The translations under genes and the position numbers were made by a program. Below, piece by piece: positions 1 to 6,651 of a stretch of 13,187 nt of DNA (position 1 is its first letter; every line of letters starts with the position of its first letter). Under the pieces are notes generated by a model, which did not search any database, was not told where the DNA came from, and saw nothing but the letters and a program-made list of their open reading frames with translations. This stretch comes from Nitrospirota bacterium (GTDB lineage: Bacteria > Nitrospirota > Thermodesulfovibrionia > Thermodesulfovibrionales > SM23-35). Where the stretch lies: NCBI GenBank assembly GCA_016212245.1, contig JACRGU010000023.1, positions 1 to 13,187 of the forward strand. The letters run 5' to 3'.

Positions 1-72
1 AAAACTACAATTTAAAATCCGAAAATGATTTCCTTAATTTTTAATTTTTATCTTTAATCTTTAAATTCTCTT

Positions 73-1038
73 TTACATTAACCTATTAAGAACAGAGTAG
101 ATACGGAGAAGAATTTCATGACTATCATAAATACCTGTTATATCTATCCAGTGAATACCTTCTTCTTTCTTAAACCATGTGAACTGTCTCTTCGCATATC
201 TCTTTGTCCCTCTTTTTATGAGTCTGATAGCTTCAGCCAAAGTAATCTCTCCGTTAAGATACATCGCAATCTCTTTATAGCCGATCGCCTGCATGGCCGG
301 AAAGTAAGATGCGGTGAAGGGGTGAATATCTCCGTGTCTCCGTGTCTCCGCGTCCTTTAATGTTTCTGTCAGTTTTTTTACTTCATCAATGAGTCCTTCT
401 TCAACCATCTTATCAACTCTTTGCTCTATCATCCTGTATAACTCTTTTCTGTCTCTCAAAAGGCCAATCTTTATGAACTCATACGGAAAGGGTGTAGTGA
501 GTTTTTTCTGTATCTCTGACATGCTCGTATCGCTCTTTAAACAGACCTCCAAAGCCCTTATAATCCGCCGTGTATCATTCGGTGTTATCTTTTCTGCAGC
601 CTCAGGGTCAAATTCTTTTAAATAATTATACAGAGAGCCTTTTTCTTCCTCTTCCATCAAAAGAAGCTCTTCACGCAATGACCAGTCGGCAGAGGGGCCG
701 CTGAAGATGCCTCTTGTCATCGCCTTAATATAAAGGCCTGTTCCACCCACCACAATTGGGATCTTTCTATCTCTATGTAGCTCCTCAATAATAGGCACTA
801 CTGCCCTGATGTATTTCCCTGTGCTATATGCTTCAGACGGGTCAATTATATCAATCATGTGATGTTTGACAATTGCTCTTTCTTCCTTTGAGGGTTTTGC
901 TGTCCCGATGTCCATGTATCTATAAATCTGCATCGAGTCTGCACTGATTATCTCTGTATTCAGTGATTTTGCAAGAAGGATGGAAACCACACTCTTTCCA
1001 ACACCAGTCGGGCCAAGCAGGATGATGACTTTATTCAT
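73..1038 (-). CDS. miaA: tRNA dimethylallyltransferase MiaA
   Basis: MiaA transfers a dimethylallyl group to N6 of A37 in tRNAs that read UNN codons, the first step towards ms2i6A. The 321-residue product has the P-loop GPTGVGKS (residues 9-16), the substrate-binding DSMQ (34-37), GGTGLY (98-103), DTRR with its two arginines (around 155-158), AIGYKE (251-256) and the C-terminal RQFTWFK (284-290), so the enzyme looks complete. The ATG start puts the P-loop at the normal distance from the N-terminus; no clear Shine-Dalgarno sequence precedes it. Residues about 225-247, just before AIGYKE, are longer than in ordinary MiaA proteins and are encoded by a tandem repeat (see the repeat entry). In many bacteria miaA follows mutL directly; here an oppositely oriented toxin/antitoxin cassette separates them. 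Identity is very secure. Confidence 0.96.
   Translation of the reverse strand: MNKVIILLGPTGVGKSVVSILLAKSLNTEIISADSMQIYRYMDIGTAKPSKEERAIVKHHMIDIIDPSEAYSTGKYIRAVVPIIEELHRDRKIPIVVGGTGLYIKAMTRGIFSGPSADWSLREELLLMEEEEKGSLYNYLKEFDPEAAEKITPNDTRRIIRALEVCLKSDTSMSEIQKKLTTPFPYEFIKIGLLRDRKELYRMIEQRVDKMVEEGLIDEVKKLTETLKDAETRRHGDIHPFTASYFPAMQAIGYKEIAMYLNGEITLAEAIRLIKRGTKRYAKRQFTWFKKEEGIHWIDITGIYDSHEILLRIYSVLNRLM
311..357. repeat. Short tandem repeat inside miaA (8-bp unit)
   Basis: Three consecutive 8-bp units, TCCGTGTC, TCCGTGTC and TCCGCGTC (331-354), follow a GGTGAAGGGGTGAATATC stretch. On the minus strand this reads as the GCGGAGACACGGAGACACGG-type repeat followed by TTCACCCCTTCACC. From memory, repeats of this style occur dispersed in several bacterial genomes; this was not checked. 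It stays in frame with miaA and encodes part of an extra segment (roughly KDAETRRHGDIHPFT) between two conserved MiaA blocks. The repeat is directly visible; its status as an insertion is inferred from comparison with the usual spacing in the family. Confidence 0.7.
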
Positions 1039-1075
1039 GTTGTTGTAAGATTAATTTAGGCTGTAATTTTTATTT

Positions 1076-1081
1076 ATTATA
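1076..1081 (-). promoter_or_regulatory. Possible -10 element for miaA
   Basis: On the minus strand this hexamer is TATAAT, about 40 bases upstream of the miaA ATG. No good -35 box is seen at the right distance. If real, it would let miaA be transcribed independently of mutL, which the inserted cassette now separates from it. The call rests on one hexamer in an A+T-rich stretch. Confidence 0.3.
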
Positions 1082-1112
1082 CCTTAATTTTATTCTGTGG
1101 CATGTTAAAATT

Positions 1113-1141
1113 TTGACAAAACCTTCATAAGAATATATAAT
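1113..1141 (+). promoter_or_regulatory. Consensus sigma-70 promoter of the AbiE-type cassette
   Basis: TTGACA at 1113-1118 and TATAAT at 1136-1141 are separated by exactly 17 bases, so both hexamers and the spacing match the housekeeping sigma-factor consensus. Transcription would start near 1148, giving a leader of only about 25 bases before the toxin ATG at 1173. A promoter this strong needs repression if it drives a toxin, and the adjacent palindrome is the obvious site for it. Confidence 0.85.
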
Positions 1142-1150
1142 TCCTTAAAA

Positions 1151-1168
1151 CTTAACAAAATTGTTAAG
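1151..1168. promoter_or_regulatory. 18-bp perfect palindrome, putative operator
   Basis: CTTAACAAAATTGTTAAG is a perfect inverted repeat (8 + 2 + 8). It lies immediately downstream of the predicted transcription start and 4 bases before the toxin ATG. AbiEi-family antitoxins are known to repress their own operons by binding inverted repeats in the promoter region through an N-terminal winged helix, and the second gene of this cassette has such a domain. The palindrome is seen directly; its operator role is inference. It could also fold as a weak RNA hairpin over the translation start. Confidence 0.65.
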
Positions 1169-1172
1169 AAAG

Positions 1173-1838
1173 ATGGAACGAGAAATAGCTGAGAATCAGG
1201 CCAAGAATTTAAAGATTGATGTGACCCAGGTCGTCAGGGAGTTCTGGGAGATTGTAATATTGAAAGGGCTTTTTGAGTCTCCTGATGGTAAGTTTTTAAT
1301 ATTCAAGGGAGGGACAGCATTAAGGCTTGTCTACGGCTCACCGAGGTTCTCTGAAGACCTTGATTTCTCCCTTACTGAGGATAAATTAAAAGGCAAATTC
1401 AGTCTTATTATAAAAAAAATCGTCTCTCCATATCCAGAGCTTACAATAACGGATTTAGAAGAAAAATATTACACATACCTTGGAGAGATCAAAATTACTC
1501 AGGGCTATTTGCCATCTCCTTTCAGGATAAAGATTGAGATATCTAAGAGGCGTGAAAGGAATTATAAATCCGAACTCTCACTTATATCCTCCCCTGTTTC
1601 CACAGTACAATGCCTTGGTAGAGTAGCTACCCTTGAACAACTGTATAAGGACAAGAGCACATGTATAAAAGAAAGGGCAAAACCAAAAGATATCTTTGAT
1701 TTGTGGTATATATGTCAGAAACTTAAAAGATCATATAAACTTGAGACTATCTCAATCTCTAAAAGAGAACTTGTACGTGAATTAAGAAAATATCTTCCAA
1801 AGGATTTCTGGCCCGTAATAGATAAACTGAAGGCATGA
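1173..1838 (+). CDS. AbiEii/AbiGii-type nucleotidyltransferase toxin
   Basis: This is a DUF1814-family nucleotidyltransferase-fold protein, the toxin half of AbiE-type toxin/antitoxin phage-defence systems. Members studied elsewhere inhibit growth, in some cases by adding nucleotides to tRNA. Counting from the ATG at 1173 (221 residues), the sequence shows FKGGTALRLVYG (about 44-55), the metal-binding SEDLDF (60-65), the central IKIEIS strand, and a C-terminal KDKSTCIKERAKPKDIFDLWYI block matching the family's last motif, with lysine where arginine is common in 'PRD'. A TTG at 1161 would add four residues, but it lies inside the palindrome, so ATG 1173 is preferred; the Shine-Dalgarno (AAGAAAG) is weak. 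Its stop overlaps the next start as ATGA, which implies translational coupling. The cellular target here is unknown. Confidence 0.88.
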   Translation: MEREIAENQAKNLKIDVTQVVREFWEIVILKGLFESPDGKFLIFKGGTALRLVYGSPRFSEDLDFSLTEDKLKGKFSLIIKKIVSPYPELTITDLEEKYYTYLGEIKITQGYLPSPFRIKIEISKRRERNYKSELSLISSPVSTVQCLGRVATLEQLYKDKSTCIKERAKPKDIFDLWYICQKLKRSYKLETISISKRELVRELRKYLPKDFWPVIDKLKA

Positions 1839-2413
1839 AGACGATAGAGCTTATAAAGTCACTGGAGCGGTTTAACAAGCCCTTTTACTCCATTGCCGAC
1901 ATTGAAAAAATAACTGGCCTGTCCAGAAAGAGCCTTTATGTGGCAGTGAAGCGATTGGTTGATAGAGGGATATTGGAAAGAGTAGGCAAAGGCATTTATC
2001 GCCCATTTACAGTAAAATTATCCATAGAGAGAATTGCTGCATCCCTTTACACGCCAAACTACCTCTCGTTTGAATTCGCACTTTCACGGTATGGTGTTTT
2101 CAATCTCGTGCCTTATACATTGACTTTTGCCACAACAAGAAAAACTAAAAGACTTACTGTAGAAGGAAGAGATATAGAGTTTAGACGGATTAAAAAAGAC
2201 CTTTTCTGGGGCTATGAGATACAGGGTGGAATCTATGTTGCAAAACCTGAAAAGGCATTTCTTGACCTTGTTTATCTTGCATCGAGGGGAATAGCCTCAT
2301 TAGATTTAGACGAACTCGATATAAAGAAACTTTCAATGAGCAGGGTAAAAGAGTTTTCAAAAAGGTTCCCGAGGTATACTCAAAAATACTTATATAAGCT
2401 TATTTCCTCTTAA
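1835..2413 (+). CDS. AbiEi-like antitoxin / winged-helix repressor
   Basis: The 192-residue protein has an N-terminal winged helix-turn-helix (about 1-58, including IADIEKITGLSRKSLYVAVKRLVDRG and a wing-like GKGIYRP). A C-terminal AbiEi-type domain follows, with YLSFEFALSRYGV (about 77-89) and YVAKPEKAFLDLVYLA (about 134-149). Such proteins neutralise an AbiEii toxin and repress the operon. The start ATG overlaps the toxin stop (ATGA), so the two proteins are probably made in fixed proportion. The gene follows its toxin, whereas classical abiE operons encode the antitoxin first. Its last 14 bases overlap the convergent 3' end of mutL. Family assignment is firm; antitoxin activity is inferred. 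Confidence 0.84.
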   Translation: MKTIELIKSLERFNKPFYSIADIEKITGLSRKSLYVAVKRLVDRGILERVGKGIYRPFTVKLSIERIAASLYTPNYLSFEFALSRYGVFNLVPYTLTFATTRKTKRLTVEGRDIEFRRIKKDLFWGYEIQGGIYVAKPEKAFLDLVYLASRGIASLDLDELDIKKLSMSRVKEFSKRFPRYTQKYLYKLISS

Positions 2414-4016
2414 ACATCTTCTTCAAATCATTTAGAGAGAGGAAGATTCTTGTTGGTCTTCCATGAGGGCACTGGTCAGGGTGTTCTACTTTTTCGAGGT
2501 CAGCAATAAGACTTGAGAGTTCTTCCTGATTAAGGATTTCTCTACCCCGCACTGATTTATGGCATGCAATTTTTGCTGCAAGGGCCTCTTTAAGGGATTT
2601 ATCTGGAGCAACGCCTTCGATAATACATGCTGCAATATCTGATAGGATACCTCTTATATCAGCCTCTTTTAAGGCATCAGGTAATGAGCGGACAATAACA
2701 GTATCATACCCAAAATCATCTACATCTATTCCAAAATCCCTGAGTATTGAGACATTCTCAAGGATAATCATGTATTCCTTGTGTGACAGCTTCACCTGTC
2801 TTGGGAATAGTAACTGATAAGCATCGAGGTCTATCCCTTTTAAAAATTTTTCATATAGAATCCTCTCATGAGCAGCGTGGTGGTCTATCAAGGTCAATCC
2901 GCCTTTTCCTGAAACAGCGGTGAATGTATCTCCGAGGTATATGAATGGTAATGATGGCTTATATGCGAGTTCAAGGTTCTCGGAGACCACAGACCCGTGA
3001 GGGGTAAGTGGTGAGGGGTAAGGAGATGCACGCTCTCTTCTTACAGCTTCTTCGATACTGCTATTTACAAAACGATAGATGGATTCTTTATCCTCAAACC
3101 TTACCTCACGCTTTGTCGGGTGAACATTAAAGTCTACATTTCTCGGATCAATATTGAGAAAGAGAAAGAAGATAGGATGCTTGTCACGGGGTAGGATACC
3201 TTCATATGCCTTATATACCGCATGAGAGATAGATTGGTCTTTTATTGGCCGTCTGTTTATAAAGATAAACTGATGTGCCTTGCTGTTTCTGAAGTTGTCA
3301 CCTTTTGTTACATAAGAGCTCATCATTATGCCTTCTGCCTCAGCATTAATCTCCATGAGGCCATTTAAAAACTCATCTCCATAGACCTGCATGATACGTT
3401 CTTTCGGGCCTAATGCTCGAGGAAGGTTTATGGTCTCCTGATTTTCAGATGTGAGCCTGAAACCTATCTCCCAGTGAGAAAGGGCTTCTTTTGTAACCGT
3501 ATCTATAATATGAAAAAGCTCCGTGTTGTTTGATTTAAGGAATTTCTTTCTCGCAGGGGTATTGAAGAATAAATCTCTGACCTCAACGGATGTGCCGATA
3601 GAAGGAGAATCTTTTACCTCTTTTACCTCACCACCATGTATCTCAACAGATACACCCGAAGGGGAGCCTTTCAGACCTGTGATGAGTTTAACCCTTGAAA
3701 CAGATGCAATGGATGGAAGGGCCTCACCTCTGAATCCCATTGTTCTTATATTGAAAAGGTCATCCTCGGTAGCGAGCTTACTTGTTGCATGTCTTTCAAA
3801 GGCAAGCATGGCATCTTCCCTATCCATACCAGTTCCATTATCAGATACTTTAACAAAACGCTTGCCTCCATAAAGGACATCTATCCTTATATCAGTGCTT
3901 CCTGCATCAATCGAATTCTCTATCAGCTCCTTTACAACAGCGGCAGGTCTTTCGATGACCTCGCCTGCAGCAATCTTGTTCCTTAAATCAGGTGGAAGGA
4001 CCTTGATATATGGCAT
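2400..4016 (-). CDS. mutL: DNA mismatch repair protein MutL (endonuclease type)
   Basis: MutL couples MutS mismatch recognition to strand incision and excision. Starting at the ATG at 4016 gives 538 residues beginning MPYIKVLPPDLRNKIAAGEV, the family's usual N-terminus; a GTG at 4058 would add 14 unconserved residues. The GHKL ATPase motifs are all present: ELIENSIDAGS, DNGTGM, RHATSKL, TMGFRGEALPS and NTPARKKF. The C-terminal domain keeps the metal-dependent endonuclease motif DHHAAHERILYE (about 378-389), ACHKSVRG (about 484-491) and CPHGRP (about 516-521). It should therefore nick DNA itself, like Bacillus MutL and unlike E. coli MutL, which relies on MutH. The linker is very short and contains the product of a tandem repeat (RASPYPSPLTPHGS). 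The 3' end overlaps the convergent antitoxin gene by 14 bases. Confidence 0.95.
   Translation of the reverse strand: MPYIKVLPPDLRNKIAAGEVIERPAAVVKELIENSIDAGSTDIRIDVLYGGKRFVKVSDNGTGMDREDAMLAFERHATSKLATEDDLFNIRTMGFRGEALPSIASVSRVKLITGLKGSPSGVSVEIHGGEVKEVKDSPSIGTSVEVRDLFFNTPARKKFLKSNNTELFHIIDTVTKEALSHWEIGFRLTSENQETINLPRALGPKERIMQVYGDEFLNGLMEINAEAEGIMMSSYVTKGDNFRNSKAHQFIFINRRPIKDQSISHAVYKAYEGILPRDKHPIFFLFLNIDPRNVDFNVHPTKREVRFEDKESIYRFVNSSIEEAVRRERASPYPSPLTPHGSVVSENLELAYKPSLPFIYLGDTFTAVSGKGGLTLIDHHAAHERILYEKFLKGIDLDAYQLLFPRQVKLSHKEYMIILENVSILRDFGIDVDDFGYDTVIVRSLPDALKEADIRGILSDIAACIIEGVAPDKSLKEALAAKIACHKSVRGREILNQEELSSLIADLEKVEHPDQCPHGRPTRIFLSLNDLKKMFKRK
2997..3022. repeat. Tandem 14-bp-period repeat in the mutL linker
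   Basis: GTGAGGGGTAAG occurs at 2997-3008 and again at 3011-3022, separated by TG, so the unit is 14 bases. In MutL it encodes the Pro/Ser/Thr-rich PYPSPLTPHG between the ATPase and endonuclease domains, a region tolerant of added sequence. It is in frame. It resembles low-complexity CCCCTCACC/CTTACCCCT dispersed repeats, but copies elsewhere in the genome cannot be seen here. Confidence 0.65.
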
Positions 4017-4195
4017 AAAACATTTTAAAGATATGGTGAAGGATTTCGCAAGGGGCACCTGCCCTATTTTTTACTTGAGTTTAGCCTTTTTGATAAGTAT
4101 CTTTTTAAAGATTGATTTGTTTGCAAAAGAAGAGGATCAGAAGATGGGTATTGTTCTGGTAGCAGTATTTATCTACGGCTATACTGAATGCCCTT

Positions 4196-4540
4196 ATGGA
4201 GCAAAAGGAATATACTATCTATGAAAAGGTTCTGGGGATTGTTGACCACGATCTGTATGTTCCTCAGTTAAATTTTGTCTTTGGAGAGGCAGGCAGAAAA
4301 ATGGCAGTGATCTCCCTTACCCGTCTGAGGCAGGAATTTTACGGACTATCAGAAGACAGAGGTCTTTTTCATAAAAGGACACTAACAGAGGCTGTTCATG
4401 AATTAGGGCATACTTATGGTTTAGGTCACTGCAGGAATCCCCGGTGTGTGATGTTTTTTTCGAATAGTTTAATGGATACAGACAGGAAGGGCCCAGAATT
4501 CTGTTTAGGGTGCGGGGGTAGGTTGAGTCGCAGGTTATGA
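4196..4540 (+). CDS. amzA: Archaemetzincin-type zinc protease, N-terminally truncated
   Basis: The product is recognised by the archaemetzincin signature: HELGHTYGLGH (zinc ligands and catalytic Glu), then C-x4-C-x-M (HCRNPRCVM) and a second pair CLGC near the C-terminus. LGIVDHDLYVPQLNFVFGEA upstream is also a family block. These are presumed metal-dependent peptidases with poorly known physiological substrates. From ATG 4196 the protein has only 114 residues, about 60-70 short of typical members, and no Shine-Dalgarno precedes this ATG. The same frame upstream continues with family-like residues (QYLSTAILNAL, from 4163) directly after a TAG at 4160. The gene has therefore probably lost its true N-terminus and may be a pseudogene. 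The catalytic and cysteine motifs are intact, so a short active form cannot be excluded. Confidence 0.75.
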   Translation: MEQKEYTIYEKVLGIVDHDLYVPQLNFVFGEAGRKMAVISLTRLRQEFYGLSEDRGLFHKRTLTEAVHELGHTYGLGHCRNPRCVMFFSNSLMDTDRKGPEFCLGCGGRLSRRL

Positions 4541-4546
4541 TATAAT
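4538..4546 (+). promoter_or_regulatory. Extended -10 promoter element for proA
   Basis: TGATATAAT is an extended -10 (TGnTATAAT) that overlaps the stop codon of the archaemetzincin gene and lies about 35 bases before the proA ATG. There is no -35 box at 17 bases, which extended -10 promoters tolerate. A strong GGAGG (4570-4574) follows at a spacing of 6 from the proA start. Confidence 0.55.
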
Positions 4547-4580
4547 GCATAGCGATAAATAATTACTATGGAGGAACCGA

Positions 4581-5837
4581 ATGAATATAAAAACATATAT
4601 TCTGAATAAGGCTAAAGAGGCTAAGGAAGGTGCGAGGGGACTTGCAAAGGCATTATCAGGACAGAAAAATGCTGTCCTTATTAAGATGGCAGATGCATTG
4701 AAGAAGAGATCAAAGGAGCTTATCTCAGAAAACAAAAAGGATATAAAATTTGCAGAGGAGAAGGGCCTTTCAAAGGCATTGATTGACAGGCTTACTTTGA
4801 ACGAAAAGCGTATTGATGAGATGGCACATGGACTTATTGAGGTTTCAGCCCTCCCAGACCCTGTTGGCGAGATAACAAAGATGTGGCAGAGGCCGAATGG
4901 GATGACTGTTGGAAGGATGCGTGTGCCAATAGGTGTTATAGGGATTATCTATGAATCAAGGCCGAATGTTACTGTGGATGCAACAGGTCTCTGTCTTAAG
5001 GCTGGCAATGCTGTTATACTCAGGGGTGGCTCAGAGGCGATTAATTCAAACAGGGCAATTGTAAATATTTTACGCATTGCGGCAAAAGAACAGGGGCTTT
5101 ATGAAGGTGCTGTAACCTTCATTGATATACCTGAGAGAGAGGCAGTTATGGAGATGCTCAAGCTCGAAGGTATTATTGACCTGATAATCCCGCGAGGAGG
5201 CGAGGGACTTATCAGGGCTGTTACAGAAAATTCGAGAATACCTGTGCTTAAGCATTATAAAGGTGTCTGTCATGTGTTTGTTGACAGGGATGCTGATTTG
5301 AAGATGGCTGAAGAGATATGCTTTAATGCAAAGGTGCAGAGACCAGGCACCTGTAATGCGATGGAAACGATGCTTGTTGATAAGAAGATTGCAAAGGCCT
5401 TTCTGCCTATTATGATAAAGAGATTCAAAGATGTGGGGGTGAGACTGAAGGGATGTCCTGCAACAAGAAAGATAGATGCATCACTTGAAAAGGTCAGGGA
5501 AGATGATTTTTACAACGAATATCTTGACCTTATATTAAATGTAAAAATAGTAGAGGATATAGATGATACAATGGCACATATCGCAAAATATAGTTCTTCA
5601 CACTCTGATGCTATTGTCACAAAGGACTATGATAAGGCTATGAGATTTCTGAAAGAGGTTGATTCCTCTGCTGTCTTTGTGAATGCCTCGACAAGACTTA
5701 ATGATGGCTATCAATTTGGCCTCGGAGCAGAGATAGGTATATCAACCGATAAGATCCATGCAAGGGGGCCAATGGGGCTTGAGGAACTGACATGTACAAA
5801 GTTTATAGTCCTTGGAAACGGGCAATTAAGGGAATAA
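4581..5837 (+). CDS. proA: Gamma-glutamyl phosphate reductase ProA
   Basis: ProA reduces gamma-glutamyl phosphate to glutamate-5-semialdehyde with NADPH, the second step of proline synthesis. The 418-residue length is normal. It has an aldehyde-dehydrogenase fold with YESRPNVTVDA (124-134), ILRGGSEA (146-153) and catalytic Cys258 in RPGTCNAMET. The C-terminal LGAEIGISTDKIHARGPMGLEELT block is also family-typical. The ATG has a GGAGG six bases upstream. It heads the housekeeping run proA-nadD-rsfS, an arrangement common in bacteria. No proB is visible in the window, so glutamate 5-kinase must be encoded elsewhere. Confidence 0.97.
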   Translation: MNIKTYILNKAKEAKEGARGLAKALSGQKNAVLIKMADALKKRSKELISENKKDIKFAEEKGLSKALIDRLTLNEKRIDEMAHGLIEVSALPDPVGEITKMWQRPNGMTVGRMRVPIGVIGIIYESRPNVTVDATGLCLKAGNAVILRGGSEAINSNRAIVNILRIAAKEQGLYEGAVTFIDIPEREAVMEMLKLEGIIDLIIPRGGEGLIRAVTENSRIPVLKHYKGVCHVFVDRDADLKMAEEICFNAKVQRPGTCNAMETMLVDKKIAKAFLPIMIKRFKDVGVRLKGCPATRKIDASLEKVREDDFYNEYLDLILNVKIVEDIDDTMAHIAKYSSSHSDAIVTKDYDKAMRFLKEVDSSAVFVNASTRLNDGYQFGLGAEIGISTDKIHARGPMGLEELTCTKFIVLGNGQLRE

Positions 5838-5853
5838 TAAGGCAGAGAAGATT

Positions 5854-6510
5854 ATGAAAGTCGGCATTTTTGGCGGAACCTTTAACCCTATACATTATGG
5901 ACACCTGATAGCTGCTGAGGAAGTAAGGGAAAGGCTCGGGCTCGATAAGATTCTCTTCGTTCCCTCTGGGAGCCCCCCACTCAAAGCAGAAGAATTGGCA
6001 GACGCAATCCACAGATATAAGATGACAAGGCTTGCTATTGTTACTAACCGTCTTTTTGAACTGTCAGATATAGAATGCAGGCGGCACGGGAAGTCATACA
6101 CGGCAAAGACAGTTGAAGAGCTGAAAAAGACTAATCCCGGCATAGAGTTTTTCTTTATCCTCGGGATAGATGCCTTTTTAGACATTACTAACTGGTGGCG
6201 ACCTGAAAGGCTTATCACGCTCATCAACTTTGTTATCATCTCAAGGCCTGATTTCAGATTCATTGATCTACAGGTATCACCCTACATTAAAATCAATAGA
6301 AGAATCCTGAAAGGGCTTGATAATGCAGAGATTGAAACATATACGATAAAACTCAAAAACAACATGGATGCCACCCTTCTCAGACTTACCCCGATAGGGA
6401 TATCGTCAACAGAGATTAGAAGGCTCATAAAGCAGGGTAGAAGCATAAAATACCTGTTGCCAGCAGAGGTTGAATCTTATATAATTGCTAATAAGCTGTA
6501 TAAATCATAA
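5854..6510 (+). CDS. nadD: Nicotinate-nucleotide adenylyltransferase NadD
   Basis: NadD adenylates nicotinate mononucleotide to deamido-NAD in NAD synthesis. The 218 residues include the nucleotidyltransferase motif GGTFNPIHYGH (7-17), SGSPPLK (about 38-44), a FFILGIDAF block (about 100-108) and SSTEIR (184-189) near the C-terminus, the second ATP-binding signature of the family. The start is 16 bases after proA with a weak purine-rich ribosome binding site (AGAGAAG). It is probably co-transcribed with proA. NaMN is preferred over NMN by family assignment only. Confidence 0.96.
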   Translation: MKVGIFGGTFNPIHYGHLIAAEEVRERLGLDKILFVPSGSPPLKAEELADAIHRYKMTRLAIVTNRLFELSDIECRRHGKSYTAKTVEELKKTNPGIEFFFILGIDAFLDITNWWRPERLITLINFVIISRPDFRFIDLQVSPYIKINRRILKGLDNAEIETYTIKLKNNMDATLLRLTPIGISSTEIRRLIKQGRSIKYLLPAEVESYIIANKLYKS

Positions 6511-6518
6511 TCCGTAAT

Positions 6519-6610
6519 TGTCACCCTGAACTTGATTCAGGGTCTCAAAATAGTTAAGAGATGCTGAAACAAGCCTGTCCTGGCGACAGGCCAGGGTTCA
6601 GCATGACAGG
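6519..6610. repeat. Dispersed palindromic repeat between nadD and rsfS
   Basis: The outer arms TGTCAcccTGAAC and GTTCAgcaTGACA can pair. Inside, CCTGAA/TTCAGG (from about 6526) forms one hairpin. ATGCTGAA (6561-6568) with TTCAGCAT (6597-6604) encloses CCTGTC (6574-6579) with GACAGG (6585-6590). The CACCCTGAACTTGATTCAGGGTCTC style is, from general knowledge, a repeat type scattered through many bacterial genomes. It carries no gene. In RNA it would form a long structured segment between nadD and rsfS and could attenuate or stabilise the transcript. Confidence 0.8.
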
Positions 6611-6636
6611 ACGGGACGGTTAGCGGATAAGAAAGA

Positions 6637-6644
6637 AGGGAGGG
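6637..6644 (+). promoter_or_regulatory. Strong Shine-Dalgarno without a start codon (rsfS)
   Basis: AGGGAGGG lies 7 bases upstream of the in-frame codon TTA at 6652, which is where the RsfS protein would be expected to begin. A TTG at 6652 would make a normal start, so one G-to-A change or base-call error would explain the missing initiation codon. Confidence 0.5.
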
Positions 6645-6651
6645 AAGACCT

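Noticed and set aside
1..72. Possible gene such as hfq downstream of miaA
   Set aside because: The stretch is short, A+T-rich and has no coding evidence; any hfq would lie outside the window.
311..357. CRISPR-like repeat
   Set aside because: The units are 8 bp and directly adjacent, with no spacers.
3895..4224. Plus-strand frame from within mutL towards the archaemetzincin
   Set aside because: Most of it is antisense to mutL, and the remainder shows no family match in this frame; its hydrophobic stretch comes from T-rich sequence.
4317..4550. Minus-strand open frame opposite the archaemetzincin
   Set aside because: It lies opposite clear zinc-protease motifs and has no recognisable domain or ribosome binding site.
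5895..6263. 122-residue minus-strand frame inside nadD
   Set aside because: It is a shadow of a strongly conserved gene on the other strand.
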